Positions 8,974 through 17,380 of a stretch of DNA of 35,516 nt are shown piece by piece. The position numbers were made by a program, and so were the translations under genes. Position 1 is the stretch's first letter; each line of letters opens with the position of its first letter. The notes under the pieces are model-generated. The model worked only from the letters and a program-made list of their open reading frames with translations. It was not told the DNA's origin and searched no databases. This stretch comes from Bacteroidales bacterium (GTDB taxonomy: Bacteria > Bacteroidota > Bacteroidia > Bacteroidales > F082), in contig JAGBVS010000076.1 of NCBI GenBank assembly GCA_017630195.1, forward strand, positions 1 to 35,516, read 5' to 3'.

Positions 8974-10365
8974 TTATAGGTGTACCACTTCGCCGTGAGC
9001 AGCAGCGGCGGCTTCCATCATAGCTTCCGACATTGTTGGGTGAGGGAAGATTGTGTTGATGATGTCGCGGCCTTTTGCGCCTAACTCGCGTCCGAGGACA
9101 GCAGTAGCTACCATTTCTGTTACGTTGTCGCCGACCATGTGGCATCCGAGCCATTCGTCGTTAGCAGCGTTGAATACGACCTTGATGAAACCGTCTTTGT
9201 TGCCTGCTGCAGAGGCTTTTCCTGAAGCTGTGAATGGGAACTTGCCGACTTTAACTTCGTAACCGGCAGCGATCGCTTTAGCTTCGGTGAGACCTACTGA
9301 AGCTACTTCAGGAGTGATATATGTACAGCCTGGTATGTTGTTGTAATTCAATTTTTCTGGTTCTAAGCCGCAGAATTTTTCAACGCAGATGATGGCTTCG
9401 TGTGATGCTTTGTGTGCCAATGCTGGACCGTGGACGATGTCGCCGATAGCATAAACTCCTTCAACATTTGTTTTGTAATAATCGTCAACGATGACTTTGC
9501 CTCTTTCTGTTGCGATGCCGAGTTCTTCGAGACCGAGGTTTTCGAGGTTTGTCTGAACGCCGACAGCTGAGAGAACGATGTCAGCTTCAACGACTTTAGG
9601 ACCTTTTTTAGTTTCGATTGTACAAACGCATTTTTCGCCTGTTGTGTCAACGTTTGTTACTGATGATTCTGTCATGACAGTCATCTTCAATTTCTTGAAG
9701 CAGCGTTCAACTTGTTTTGAAACTTCTTCATCTTCAACAGGAAGGATGTTAGGCATGAATTCAACCAAAGTGACTTTTACGCCCATAGATGTGAAGAAGA
9801 ATGCAAATTCTGAACCGATTGCGCCAGAACCTACGACCAACATTGTTTCAGGGAGTTTGTCTAAAACGAGAGCTTGACGATAGCTGATGATTTTTTCGCC
9901 GTCGATAGGAAGTGATGGCAATTGACGAACTCTACAACCTGTTGCGAGGATGATGTGTTCTGCTTCATAAATTGTTTCAACACCTTCTGCATCAACAACT
10001 TTAACTTTCTTGTCGGCTGTCAATGAACCCAAACCTGCGATAAGTTCTACATTGTTTTTCTTGAAAAGATATTGAACGCCTTTGCTCATGCCTTCTGCAA
10101 CGCCACGGCTGCGACGTACTACTGCTTCCATGTCGGCCATAACTTCGCCTTCAAGTTTAATTCCGTAGTTTTCAGCATGTTTCATATATGTATAAACTTG
10201 TGCGCTTTTCAAAAGAGCCTTGGTTGGGATACAACCCCAGTTCAAACATGTTCCGCCGATTTCTGATTTTTCAACAACAGCAACTTTTTTGCCTAATTGT
10301 GAAGCTCTGATGGCTGCTACGTAACCACCTGGTCCACTGCCTATTACTATAACATCGTAATTCAT
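8974..10365 (-). CDS. lpdA: Dihydrolipoyl dehydrogenase (E3)
   Basis: 463 residues. The N-terminal FAD site GSGPGGYVAA is at 9-18, and the redox-active disulfide is C40/C45 in GGTCLNWGCIPTKA. The NAD-binding GSGAIGSEFA follows mid-protein, and the C-terminal dimer-interface catalytic pair HPTMSE gives H442 and E447. The enzyme reoxidises dihydrolipoamide in 2-oxoacid dehydrogenase or glycine cleavage complexes with NAD+. No E1/E2 or gcv genes are adjacent, so the partner complex is not shown by context. Start ATG at 10365, with a near-consensus minus-strand -7 box (TATCTTCG, 10422-10429) upstream. Confidence 0.96.
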   Translation of the reverse strand: MNYDVIVIGSGPGGYVAAIRASQLGKKVAVVEKSEIGGTCLNWGCIPTKALLKSAQVYTYMKHAENYGIKLEGEVMADMEAVVRRSRGVAEGMSKGVQYLFKKNNVELIAGLGSLTADKKVKVVDAEGVETIYEAEHIILATGCRVRQLPSLPIDGEKIISYRQALVLDKLPETMLVVGSGAIGSEFAFFFTSMGVKVTLVEFMPNILPVEDEEVSKQVERCFKKLKMTVMTESSVTNVDTTGEKCVCTIETKKGPKVVEADIVLSAVGVQTNLENLGLEELGIATERGKVIVDDYYKTNVEGVYAIGDIVHGPALAHKASHEAIICVEKFCGLEPEKLNYNNIPGCTYITPEVASVGLTEAKAIAAGYEVKVGKFPFTASGKASAAGNKDGFIKVVFNAANDEWLGCHMVGDNVTEMVATAVLGRELGAKGRDIINTIFPHPTMSEAMMEAAAAAHGEVVHL

Positions 10366-10727
10366 GATATTTGTATTTTTGTGTTAATAATTAGCATTTA
10401 AAAAAATGAATTTGCAATCTGCGAAGATAATAAAAATATTGATAAAAATGTTGCGTTATACATATTTATTTATGCAGTGTGCTCAATGCAAACAAAAATT
10501 AACTTCATTTAATGATTTTTGAAATAAAAATGTTAAAAATTGTTAAAATGATAAAAAATCTTTCAAAAACACTTGACTTTTCAATATCATATTTTGTACT
10601 TTTGCAAGACAAATGACAAGAAATTCTCCTTGAATTAAAATCAACATTTTTTTATTTGAATTCTGATATTACCGCGGGTTAGAATTATATATTCTTAAAT
10701 TTTTATTAACTAAAAACTTCTTTACTT
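10366..10727. other. AT-rich intergenic region between divergent lpdA and lipocalin-like gene
   Basis: About 360 bases without a supported gene. The left part holds the lpdA promoter region (TATCTTCG on the minus strand at 10422-10429). The right part holds a strong plus-strand promoter at 10572-10604 and a leader of about 115 bases. No tRNA or other RNA gene was recognised. Confidence 0.6.
10572..10604 (+). promoter_or_regulatory. Bacteroidota-type promoter for the lipocalin-like gene
   Basis: A -33 like CTTG (10572-10575), a 21-base spacer and a perfect -7 box TACTTTTG (10597-10604) fit the TTTG-N19-21-TAnnTTTG consensus. The same layout recurs at 33398-33429. The predicted transcript has a leader of about 115 bases. 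Confidence 0.65.
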
Positions 10728-11156
10728 ATGAAATCAATTCTAAATTCCCAATTGACGGGAAAATGGTATAGCATTGCCCGTACTCGTAACTTTTTTGAAA
10801 TGAAATTCGTTGAAATATTTCTTTATATTTCAATCGCTTGCGAAAATAGTCTCGACTTGCATTATGTCGGAATAAAAGAGGATAGAAGTAAGGTCTTGAG
10901 GAAATTGACTTTAGAAATTTTAACAAAAAATGATACGGTTTTTATAATCCTTAAAAAAGGTATTTTCAGGAAAAGATTTAAGATTTTAACATTCGATGAT
11001 AAAAATGGAATATTGATTTTGTCAGATAAAAAAATGAAGTATGTTTCAATATTATCAAGGAAATCGTCGCTATGCCGTGAGGTGGTGGAATCTTGCCTGA
11101 ATCAAATTGAAGAACTGAATGGAGAGATGGAATTGTATAGTGGCAGTATTGTTTAG
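10728..11156 (+). CDS. Lipocalin-like protein without signal peptide
   Basis: 142 residues. The N-terminus LTGKWYSIARTRNFFE contains the lipocalin GxWY hallmark (G11-K12-W13-Y14) and resembles the start of Blc-type lipocalins (GTWYEIAR). The middle is beta-rich, with alternating hydrophobic strands, and GILILSDKKMKYVSILSRK resembles the later lipocalin strands that precede the C-terminal helix (about 120-135). Blc proteins normally carry a lipoprotein signal; this one starts almost directly at the barrel, so it would be cytoplasmic unless the start is wrong. The ORF has an adjacent strong promoter and ATG at 10728. It is a single gene, probably monocistronic. Family call is moderately sure; ligand is unknown. 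Confidence 0.6.
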   Translation: MKSILNSQLTGKWYSIARTRNFFEMKFVEIFLYISIACENSLDLHYVGIKEDRSKVLRKLTLEILTKNDTVFIILKKGIFRKRFKILTFDDKNGILILSDKKMKYVSILSRKSSLCREVVESCLNQIEELNGEMELYSGSIV

Positions 11157-11274
11157 GCTCATGTGGCATTGCCGTACGTTATATGTGTCATGCCTTTCAG
11201 GCTATAATGCAAATTCTTCATTCTTCATTTAAAAATAATTCCTGATTCCTAACTTATAATTCCTAATTATTTTC

Positions 11275-11282
11275 TATCTTTG
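11275..11282 (+). promoter_or_regulatory. Probable -7 box for purB
   Basis: TATCTTTG matches TAnnTTTG perfectly, 27 bases before the purB ATG. A rare clear Shine-Dalgarno, AAGGAG at 11301-11306, follows two bases before the ATG at 11309. No clear -33 element. Confidence 0.5.
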
Positions 11283-11308
11283 CGTTTTACATAAATAATT
11301 AAGGAGTT

Positions 11309-12658
11309 ATGACATTAAATTCACTTACAGCAATATCTCCAGTTGATGGCAGATACCGTTCCAAGGCAGCAGGTCTTGATGAATATTTTTCAGAATACGC
11401 ATTGATTCGTTATCGCGTAATGGTTGAAGTTGAATACTTTATAGCATTGTGCGAACTTCCTTTGCCTCAGCTTGCAGCTTTCGATCATAATCATTTTGAA
11501 AAACTTCGTTCTTTCTATAAGGATTTCACAGTTGAAAATGCTCAAGAAATTAAAGATATAGAAAAGGTTACAAATCACGATGTTAAAGCTGTTGAATATT
11601 TTCTAAAACGTCGTTTCGATGAAATGGACCTTAAAAAATTCAAAGAATTCATTCACTTCGGCTTGACTTCTCAAGATATTAACAATGTGGCTGTTCCTCT
11701 TACATTGAGAGATGCTAACGCTAACATTTATTTGCCTGCAATGCAAGAACTTAGAGATAAACTCTATGCAATGGCAGAAGAATGGAAAGATGTTCCAATG
11801 TTGGCACATACACACGGACAACCAGCAAGTCCAACACATCTCGGAAAAGAAGTATATGTTTTCGTTGAACGTCTCGATAGTCAACTTAATGTGTTGAGAA
11901 ACATTCCTTTCTGTGCAAAATTCGGAGGAGCAACAGGTAATATGAATGCTCATAAAATCGCTTATCCACAGATTGAATGGAAAAACTTCGCTAATAATTA
12001 CATCAATAATAATTTAGGTCTTACAAGACTCCAAACAACAACACAGATTGAACACTACGATTTCATGGCAGCTTATTTCGATGCAGTGAAACGTATCAAC
12101 ACAATCTTGATTGACCTTTCTCGCGACGTATGGCAATATGTTTCAATGGAATATTTCAAACAAAAAATTAAAGCCGGTGAAGTTGGTTCTTCAGCAATGC
12201 CTCATAAAGTCAATCCAATCGACTTTGAAAACGCAGAAGGTAATCTCGGTCTTGCAAACGCTATCTTTGAACACCTCAGTGCGAAACTTCCTATCAGCCG
12301 TATGCAACGCGACCTCACCGATTCAACAGTGACAAGAAACGTCGGAGTTCCTTTGGCTCACACTATGATAGCAATTGCATCATTGATGAAAGGCCTTGAT
12401 AAACTTATTCTTAATGAAGAAAAATTGAGCGAAGATTTGTTGAATAATTACGCAGTCGTTGCTGAAGCTATCCAAACAATCTTGCGTCGTGAAGAAGTTG
12501 AAGGCGCATACGAATTGTTGAAAGGCTTGACACGTACAAACGAAAAGGTTACTCGCGAATCAATTGATAAATTTATCGATGAACTTCCTGTAAGTGATTC
12601 TGTTAAAGCAGAAATGCACGTCATCACACCTGAGAATTATACAGGTTACAGCTTTTAA
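11309..12658 (+). CDS. purB: Adenylosuccinate lyase
   Basis: 449 residues, in the range of the longer E. coli-type PurB (456). It cleaves SAICAR to AICAR and adenylosuccinate to AMP, each with release of fumarate. The fumarase/aspartase-superfamily signature GSSAMPHKVNP is at 293-303 with the catalytic serine (S294/S295) in the mobile loop; the general-acid histidine region HTHGQPASPTHLG is at 167-179, and HFGLTSQDINN at 116-126. No other purine genes are adjacent. A hairpin terminator follows at 12682-12710. Confidence 0.97.
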   Translation: MTLNSLTAISPVDGRYRSKAAGLDEYFSEYALIRYRVMVEVEYFIALCELPLPQLAAFDHNHFEKLRSFYKDFTVENAQEIKDIEKVTNHDVKAVEYFLKRRFDEMDLKKFKEFIHFGLTSQDINNVAVPLTLRDANANIYLPAMQELRDKLYAMAEEWKDVPMLAHTHGQPASPTHLGKEVYVFVERLDSQLNVLRNIPFCAKFGGATGNMNAHKIAYPQIEWKNFANNYINNNLGLTRLQTTTQIEHYDFMAAYFDAVKRINTILIDLSRDVWQYVSMEYFKQKIKAGEVGSSAMPHKVNPIDFENAEGNLGLANAIFEHLSAKLPISRMQRDLTDSTVTRNVGVPLAHTMIAIASLMKGLDKLILNEEKLSEDLLNNYAVVAEAIQTILRREEVEGAYELLKGLTRTNEKVTRESIDKFIDELPVSDSVKAEMHVITPENYTGYSF

Positions 12659-12681
12659 GTTTTAAGTAAATAGAAATTAAC

Positions 12682-12710
12682 AGGGGAATTTTGTAATAAA
12701 GTTCCCCTTT
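12682..12710 (+). terminator. Hairpin after purB
   Basis: AGGGGAA (12682-12688) pairs with TTCCCCT (12702-12708) around a 13-base loop, followed by a broken T run. It separates purB from the ABC exporter gene, which starts 12 bases later, so readthrough or a promoter overlapping it is possible. Confidence 0.55.
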
Positions 12711-12722
12711 AAATTTAATTAG

Positions 12723-14549
12723 ATGAAAATCAGTAAATTCAATAGAGTTCTTGGCTATGTGAAGCCATACTGGGGCAGCGTGACGATGAATATAGTTTTT
12801 ACTATACTTGCAACGATTTTTTCGCTGTTCTCTTTTTCAATGATTGTTCCTTTCCTGAATCTTTTGTTTAATCCGGATAATTTAATCACTGTAAAGCCTG
12901 AATTTTCATTGAGTTCGGATGCACTTCTCGAAACGATGAATTATTATATCAGCTCTATTATTATTTCAAAAGGTCAGAAAATGGCATTGTTGTTCATTTG
13001 TGTCATGTTAGTTTTCGCTTTTTTCTTGAGAAACCTCACGACATATATGGCAAGTTATTATATGGCGGCGGTGAGAGTCAATTCGATAAAGGATTTGAGA
13101 GCTGAACTTTACAACAAAATTCTTGTCCTTCCATTGTCGTTTTATAGTAAGCAAAAGAAAGGCGATATTATAGCGAGAATCACAACCGACCTCCAGGAAA
13201 TAGAAGTCTCTATCATGAATTATTTAGATGTTTTCATCAAATCGCCAATTACCATAATTGCGTATTTCGCTTATATGCTTGGAGTTAGCTGGGAACTGAC
13301 ATTGTTTGTGTTATGCGTTTTGCCTATAGGCGGCCTTGTTATCGGTAAGATTGGAAAATCTTTGAAAAAAGATTCTAAAGAAGGTATGACTCGTCTTTCA
13401 AATATTATTGCCAATATTGAAGAGACAATCTCTGGTTTGCGTATCATTAAGGCTTTCAATGCGATAGATTATACGAACGAAAAATTTGAAGAGCAAAATT
13501 ACGGTTATTCCAAGTTGTTAAAATTCGTTCACAGAAAAAGAGACCTCAGTTCTCCAATGAGTGAATTGCTTTCTGCAATAGTGATTTCTATAGTTCTTTG
13601 GTTCGGCTCAACTCTTATTTTGTCGGGTGACGCTACAATAACAGCGGCTAATTTCATTGCTTATATTGTCGTTTTTTCACAAATCATTCCTCCGGCAAAA
13701 TCATTTTCACATGGTTTTTACAACTTGCAAAAAGGTATGGCATCAGCGGAACGCGTCTTTGAAATTATTGATGCTGATGAAGTTATAGTTCAGAAAGATA
13801 ACGCTAAAAGCATTACAGAATTTAAAGATTCTATCAAGTATAATAATGTCGTCTTCCGTTATGGAAAAGAAGATGTATTAAAAAATATTAACTTGACGGT
13901 CGGTAAAGGCAAGATGGTTGCTTTGGTAGGAGAAAGTGGAGGCGGAAAATCTACGATGGTTGACCTTTTGCCTCGTTTTTATGATGTTTGTGAAGGTTCT
14001 ATAACAATTGATGGAAATGATATTCGTGATTATAAAATCGCCGACCTTAGAGGTTTGATGGGAATTGTAAGTCAGGAAAGTATATTGTTCAACGATACAG
14101 TTCATAATAATATCGCTTTCGGTATGCATAACGCTACGCGCGAAGACGTTGTAGAGGCTGCTAAAGTGGCTAATGCTCATGAGTTTATCATGCAGTTAGA
14201 GAATGGATATGATACATATATTGGCGACAGAGGTATGAATCTCTCTGGAGGACAAAGGCAGCGTTTGAGTATCGCACGCGCCGTTCTGAAAAATCCTCCA
14301 ATTCTCATACTCGATGAAGCGACTTCTTCTCTTGACACTGAATCTGAAAAACTGGTGCAAGACGCTCTTGCTAAGGTGATGAGCAACAGGACATCAGTAG
14401 TTATAGCTCATCGACTTTCAACAATTCAAAATGCTGATGACATTGTGGTGCTTGCAAAAGGTAATATTGTTGAACAAGGCAAACATGATGAACTTATTGC
14501 TAAAAATGGAGTTTATAAAAGATTGACGGATTTACAATCATTTAATTGA
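12723..14549 (+). CDS. MsbA-like ABC exporter (fused permease and ATPase)
   Basis: 608 residues. The N-terminal transmembrane domain has about six helices (roughly 20-45, 85-108, 165-185, 187-207, 280-300, 308-325). The C-terminal ATPase has Walker A GESGGGKST at 403-411, Q-loop Q451, signature LSGGQRQR at 507-514, Walker B ILILDEA near 527-533, and H-loop H563. It is therefore a complete half-transporter working as a homodimer. The closest named family is MsbA-type lipid or multidrug exporters; the substrate cannot be read from sequence. The next gene, a steroid 5-alpha-reductase homologue, starts one base after its stop, so the transporter is probably cotranscribed with the steroid-type enzymes. 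Export of a lipid or steroid product is an inference. Confidence 0.92.
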   Translation: MKISKFNRVLGYVKPYWGSVTMNIVFTILATIFSLFSFSMIVPFLNLLFNPDNLITVKPEFSLSSDALLETMNYYISSIIISKGQKMALLFICVMLVFAFFLRNLTTYMASYYMAAVRVNSIKDLRAELYNKILVLPLSFYSKQKKGDIIARITTDLQEIEVSIMNYLDVFIKSPITIIAYFAYMLGVSWELTLFVLCVLPIGGLVIGKIGKSLKKDSKEGMTRLSNIIANIEETISGLRIIKAFNAIDYTNEKFEEQNYGYSKLLKFVHRKRDLSSPMSELLSAIVISIVLWFGSTLILSGDATITAANFIAYIVVFSQIIPPAKSFSHGFYNLQKGMASAERVFEIIDADEVIVQKDNAKSITEFKDSIKYNNVVFRYGKEDVLKNINLTVGKGKMVALVGESGGGKSTMVDLLPRFYDVCEGSITIDGNDIRDYKIADLRGLMGIVSQESILFNDTVHNNIAFGMHNATREDVVEAAKVANAHEFIMQLENGYDTYIGDRGMNLSGGQRQRLSIARAVLKNPPILILDEATSSLDTESEKLVQDALAKVMSNRTSVVIAHRLSTIQNADDIVVLAKGNIVEQGKHDELIAKNGVYKRLTDLQSFN

Positions 14550-14550
14550 T

Positions 14551-15315
14551 ATGTTGCAATATTTTAACATATTTCTTTTGATAATGATTATAATAGCGGT
14601 GATAGTATTCATCGCTTTATATTTTGTGACAGCAGGTTACGGCGTGTTTTATAATAAGAAATGGGGACCGACAGTTCCTAATAAATTAGGCTGGATTATG
14701 ATGGAATCGCCGGTGTTTGTTGTCATGATTTTGCTTTGTGTTTTCTCAGAGAGAAGTTCAAATATTGTATGTCTGATATTTTTGATATTGTTTGAGATAC
14801 ATTATTTTCAACGTTCATTTGTGTTTCCTTTTTTGATTAGAGGCAAAAGCAAGATGCCTTTGTCTGTAATAGTTATGGGAGTGGTTTTCAATGTATTGAA
14901 TGCCATAATGCAAGGCGGCTGGATTTTTTATGTGTCTCCTGAAAATAAATATGAACTTTCTTGGCTGTTGTCGCCTCAATTTATTATTGGCACTATGATT
15001 TTCTTTGCAGGAATGTTAATTAATATTCATTCAGATTATGTCATAAGAAATCTTCGTAAACCAGGCGATACAAGACATTATCTTCCTAAAAAGGGAATGT
15101 TTAAATATGTTACGTCAGCTAATTATTTTGGTGAATTTGTTGAATGGCTTGGTTTTGCTATACTTACATGGTCGCTTTCCGGCGCGGTCTTCGCTGTCTG
15201 GACTTTCGCAAATCTCACTCCCCGCGCCGCCAAGATTTACGATAACTACAAGAAAGAATTTGGCGATGAACTCGATACAAAAAAAGTGAAAAGAATAATA
15301 CCTTTTATATATTAA
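14551..15315 (+). CDS. Steroid 5-alpha-reductase (SRD5A) homologue
   Basis: 254 residues, the same length as human SRD5A2, with six or seven predicted membrane helices. Segments match the animal enzymes closely: FEIHYFQRSFVFPFLIRGK (about 81-99), INIHSDYVIRNLRKPG (157-172), MFKYVTSANYFGEFVEWLGF (183-202) and the C-terminal IPFIY. E52 in MMESP and Y85 in IHYFQRSF align with the catalytic Glu and Tyr of human SRD5A2 (E57, Y91, from memory of the family). The family uses NADPH to reduce the delta-4 double bond of 3-oxo steroids to the 5-alpha product, in the membrane. Bile acids or host steroid hormones are the likely substrates in a gut bacterium; other lipid enones remain possible. It is the second gene of a tight run. 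Confidence 0.9.
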   Translation: MLQYFNIFLLIMIIIAVIVFIALYFVTAGYGVFYNKKWGPTVPNKLGWIMMESPVFVVMILLCVFSERSSNIVCLIFLILFEIHYFQRSFVFPFLIRGKSKMPLSVIVMGVVFNVLNAIMQGGWIFYVSPENKYELSWLLSPQFIIGTMIFFAGMLINIHSDYVIRNLRKPGDTRHYLPKKGMFKYVTSANYFGEFVEWLGFAILTWSLSGAVFAVWTFANLTPRAAKIYDNYKKEFGDELDTKKVKRIIPFIY

Positions 15316-15332
15316 GCGATAATCAAAACAAC

Positions 15333-16568
15333 ATGCGACCAACAAATTCCATTATTTTCACACCTTGTAAGATAGGTCCAATAGAATTAAGAAACAGAAC
15401 GATACGTTCTGCTGCTTTTGAAAATATGTGCAAAGAAAACAAGCCTACGCAGCAGCTTTTTGATTATCATACGGCTGTGGCTCGTGGTGGAATAGGCATG
15501 ACGACAATAGCTTACGCGTCTGTAAATCGCAGCGGTGTTTCTTTCGACGGGCAATTGTGGATGCGGAAAGAAATAGTGCCGGAATTGAAAAAACTAACAG
15601 ACGCCATTCATAAAGAAGGGGCTAAAGCGTCAATTCAGCTTGGACATTGCGGTAATATGACACATCGCAGCACATGCGGCTGCAAGCCAATAGGCGCTTC
15701 CTCTGGCTTTAATCTCTATTCTCCTACATTCGTGAGAGGTATGAAAGAACGTGAGATTCTCTCTTTGGTGAGAGATTTCGGCAAGGCTGTCAATCTCGCT
15801 CGTGAAGCTGGCTTCGATTGCGTAGAGATTCACGCAGGTCATGGCTATCTAATAAGCCAGTTTTTGTCGCCTTACACAAATCACAGGAATGATATTTGGG
15901 GCGGAAGCCTTGAAAATAGAATGCGTTTCATGAAACTTGTGATGAAAGAAGTCATGTACGCTGCCTCTGATGATATTGCCGTAGTGGTGAAAATCAATAT
16001 GTTTGATGGAATGAAGACAGGAATACATGTTGATGAGGCGATATTGATTGCCAAAGAGTTAGAGAAAATCGGCGTGCACGCTCTCGTGCTCTCGGCTGGA
16101 TTCGTCAGCAAGGCTCCGATGGAAGTGATGCGTGGCGCAATGCCGATAAAGACAATGGCTTATTACATGAATATGAGGAAGTTCTGGTGGCTTAAACTTG
16201 GACTTAGACTCGCCGGTAAGATGATGGTGCCAACAGTTCCGTATAAAGATGCTTATTTTTATGAAACAGCAATGAAATTCCGTGAAAATCTTAACATTCC
16301 TCTTATTTATGTGGGTGGAATGGTCGCAAAAGATGATATGGAAAAAGTCTTGAATTCTGGTTTCGTCGCTTTTCAAATGGCTCGCGCTCTCGTCAATGAT
16401 ACTGATTTTGTTAATAAATTACAAAAAGGCGAACTGACAAGAAGCGGCTGCAAACATTCCAATTATTGTATAGGAAGAATGTATAGCGAAGATATGCGAT
16501 GCCATCATTGTGTTGATGAAATGCCTAAAAAATTAAGAAAAGAAATTGATAAACTTGAAAATCAATGA
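15333..16568 (+). CDS. Old Yellow Enzyme-family NADH:flavin oxidoreductase, candidate steroid ene-reductase
   Basis: 411 residues forming only the FMN TIM-barrel domain. Visible family motifs: FTPCKIGPIELRNRTIRSA at the N-terminus, IQLGHCG (Q102, H105), HAGHGYLISQFLSPYTNHR (H167 and H170, substrate pocket), GGSLENRMRF (190-199) and the phosphate-binding YVGG near 326-329. Bile-acid enzymes BaiCD and BaiH belong to the same superfamily but carry an extra FAD/NAD domain that is absent here. The C-terminal cysteine cluster is C373, C379, C390, C393; the usual second cluster cysteine is S376, so a normal 4Fe-4S is doubtful. Placed between a 5-alpha reductase and two SDRs, it is a candidate 5-beta-reductase. 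Reaction inferred from context. Its stop overlaps the next start by 4 bases. Confidence 0.88.
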   Translation: MRPTNSIIFTPCKIGPIELRNRTIRSAAFENMCKENKPTQQLFDYHTAVARGGIGMTTIAYASVNRSGVSFDGQLWMRKEIVPELKKLTDAIHKEGAKASIQLGHCGNMTHRSTCGCKPIGASSGFNLYSPTFVRGMKEREILSLVRDFGKAVNLAREAGFDCVEIHAGHGYLISQFLSPYTNHRNDIWGGSLENRMRFMKLVMKEVMYAASDDIAVVVKINMFDGMKTGIHVDEAILIAKELEKIGVHALVLSAGFVSKAPMEVMRGAMPIKTMAYYMNMRKFWWLKLGLRLAGKMMVPTVPYKDAYFYETAMKFRENLNIPLIYVGGMVAKDDMEKVLNSGFVAFQMARALVNDTDFVNKLQKGELTRSGCKHSNYCIGRMYSEDMRCHHCVDEMPKKLRKEIDKLENQ

Positions 16569-17380
16569 TTTCTTTTAAGAAAAATATAGAAAAAATAAAG
16601 TGTCATAGAGAAGACGTTACTGCATTGATAACAGGAGCTAGTTCCGGAATGGGATTGCTTTATGCTAATCGTCTCGCTGAGGCTGGCTGTAATCTCGTGA
16701 TTGTCAGTAATCAGGAGAAAGAATTGAAAGAAGTGGGGGACAGACTTCAGAAAAATTACAAAATAAAAGTCATTGCTCGTTATCAGGATTTGTCGCATGA
16801 TGATGCAGCCCGGCAATTGTATGATTTTTGTAAAAATCAGAATGTGATTGTTGATATTCTGATAAACAACGCAGGCATGTTTTTCTTTCATGAACTTGAT
16901 GATGAATATCATAAGAAAATGGAACTTATGCTTAATCTTCATGTGATGACTCCAACTCGTATGTGTAGGATTTTTGGTGAAGATATGAAGAGAAGAGGAT
17001 ACGGAAATATTGTTTTAGTTTCTTCTATGGCGGCGCGACTTCCATTTCCCGGAATTACAACATATTCTGCAACAAAAGCTTATCTTAAAAGTTTTGGCAA
17101 ATCATTATATTATGAAATGCGAGATTATGGAGTGGGCGTGACGACTGTTTGTCCGGGAGCTATCGCTACACCTTTATATAAACTGAATCCTAAATTGCTG
17201 AAACTTGGAGTGAAAATTGGTCTTATAGGAACGCCGCAATGGCTTGTTGATAAAGCGCTTAAAGGTATGTTCAGGAAAAAGATGGTTGTCGCTCCGGGAG
17301 CTATGAATGTATATTTGCCTCCATTACTCGCAATTTTGCCAAAACCTTTAGTGAATTTTATATGGAGAAAAGTCAAGTAA
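16565..17380 (+). CDS. Short-chain dehydrogenase/reductase 1, candidate hydroxysteroid dehydrogenase
   Basis: 271 residues, classical SDR. Cofactor motif TGASSGMG at 23-30, NNAG at 101-104, N124, catalytic S154, Y167 and K171 (YSATK) are all present, so the enzyme should be active. The C-terminus ends in a hydrophobic stretch with VYLPPLLAILPKPLVNFIW, reminiscent of the membrane-associated 17-beta-HSD/ketoacyl-reductase branch of SDRs. The ATG overlaps the upstream oxidoreductase stop (ATGA) and its own end overlaps the next SDR by 19 bases, a strong sign of one transcript and coupled translation. A 3-alpha, 3-beta or 17-beta hydroxysteroid dehydrogenase role fits the neighbours, but position and stereochemistry cannot be read from the sequence. 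Confidence 0.88.
   Translation: MISFKKNIEKIKCHREDVTALITGASSGMGLLYANRLAEAGCNLVIVSNQEKELKEVGDRLQKNYKIKVIARYQDLSHDDAARQLYDFCKNQNVIVDILINNAGMFFFHELDDEYHKKMELMLNLHVMTPTRMCRIFGEDMKRRGYGNIVLVSSMAARLPFPGITTYSATKAYLKSFGKSLYYEMRDYGVGVTTVCPGAIATPLYKLNPKLLKLGVKIGLIGTPQWLVDKALKGMFRKKMVVAPGAMNVYLPPLLAILPKPLVNFIWRKVK

Noticed and set aside
9363-9877. Overlapping open frames on both strands inside lpdA
   Set aside because: They lie wholly within the verified lpdA frame and have biased, low-complexity translations.
10366-10727. tRNA or small structured RNA in the lpdA/lipocalin gap
   Set aside because: No cloverleaf, TTCGA arm or stable hairpin was found; the region is AT-rich promoter and leader.
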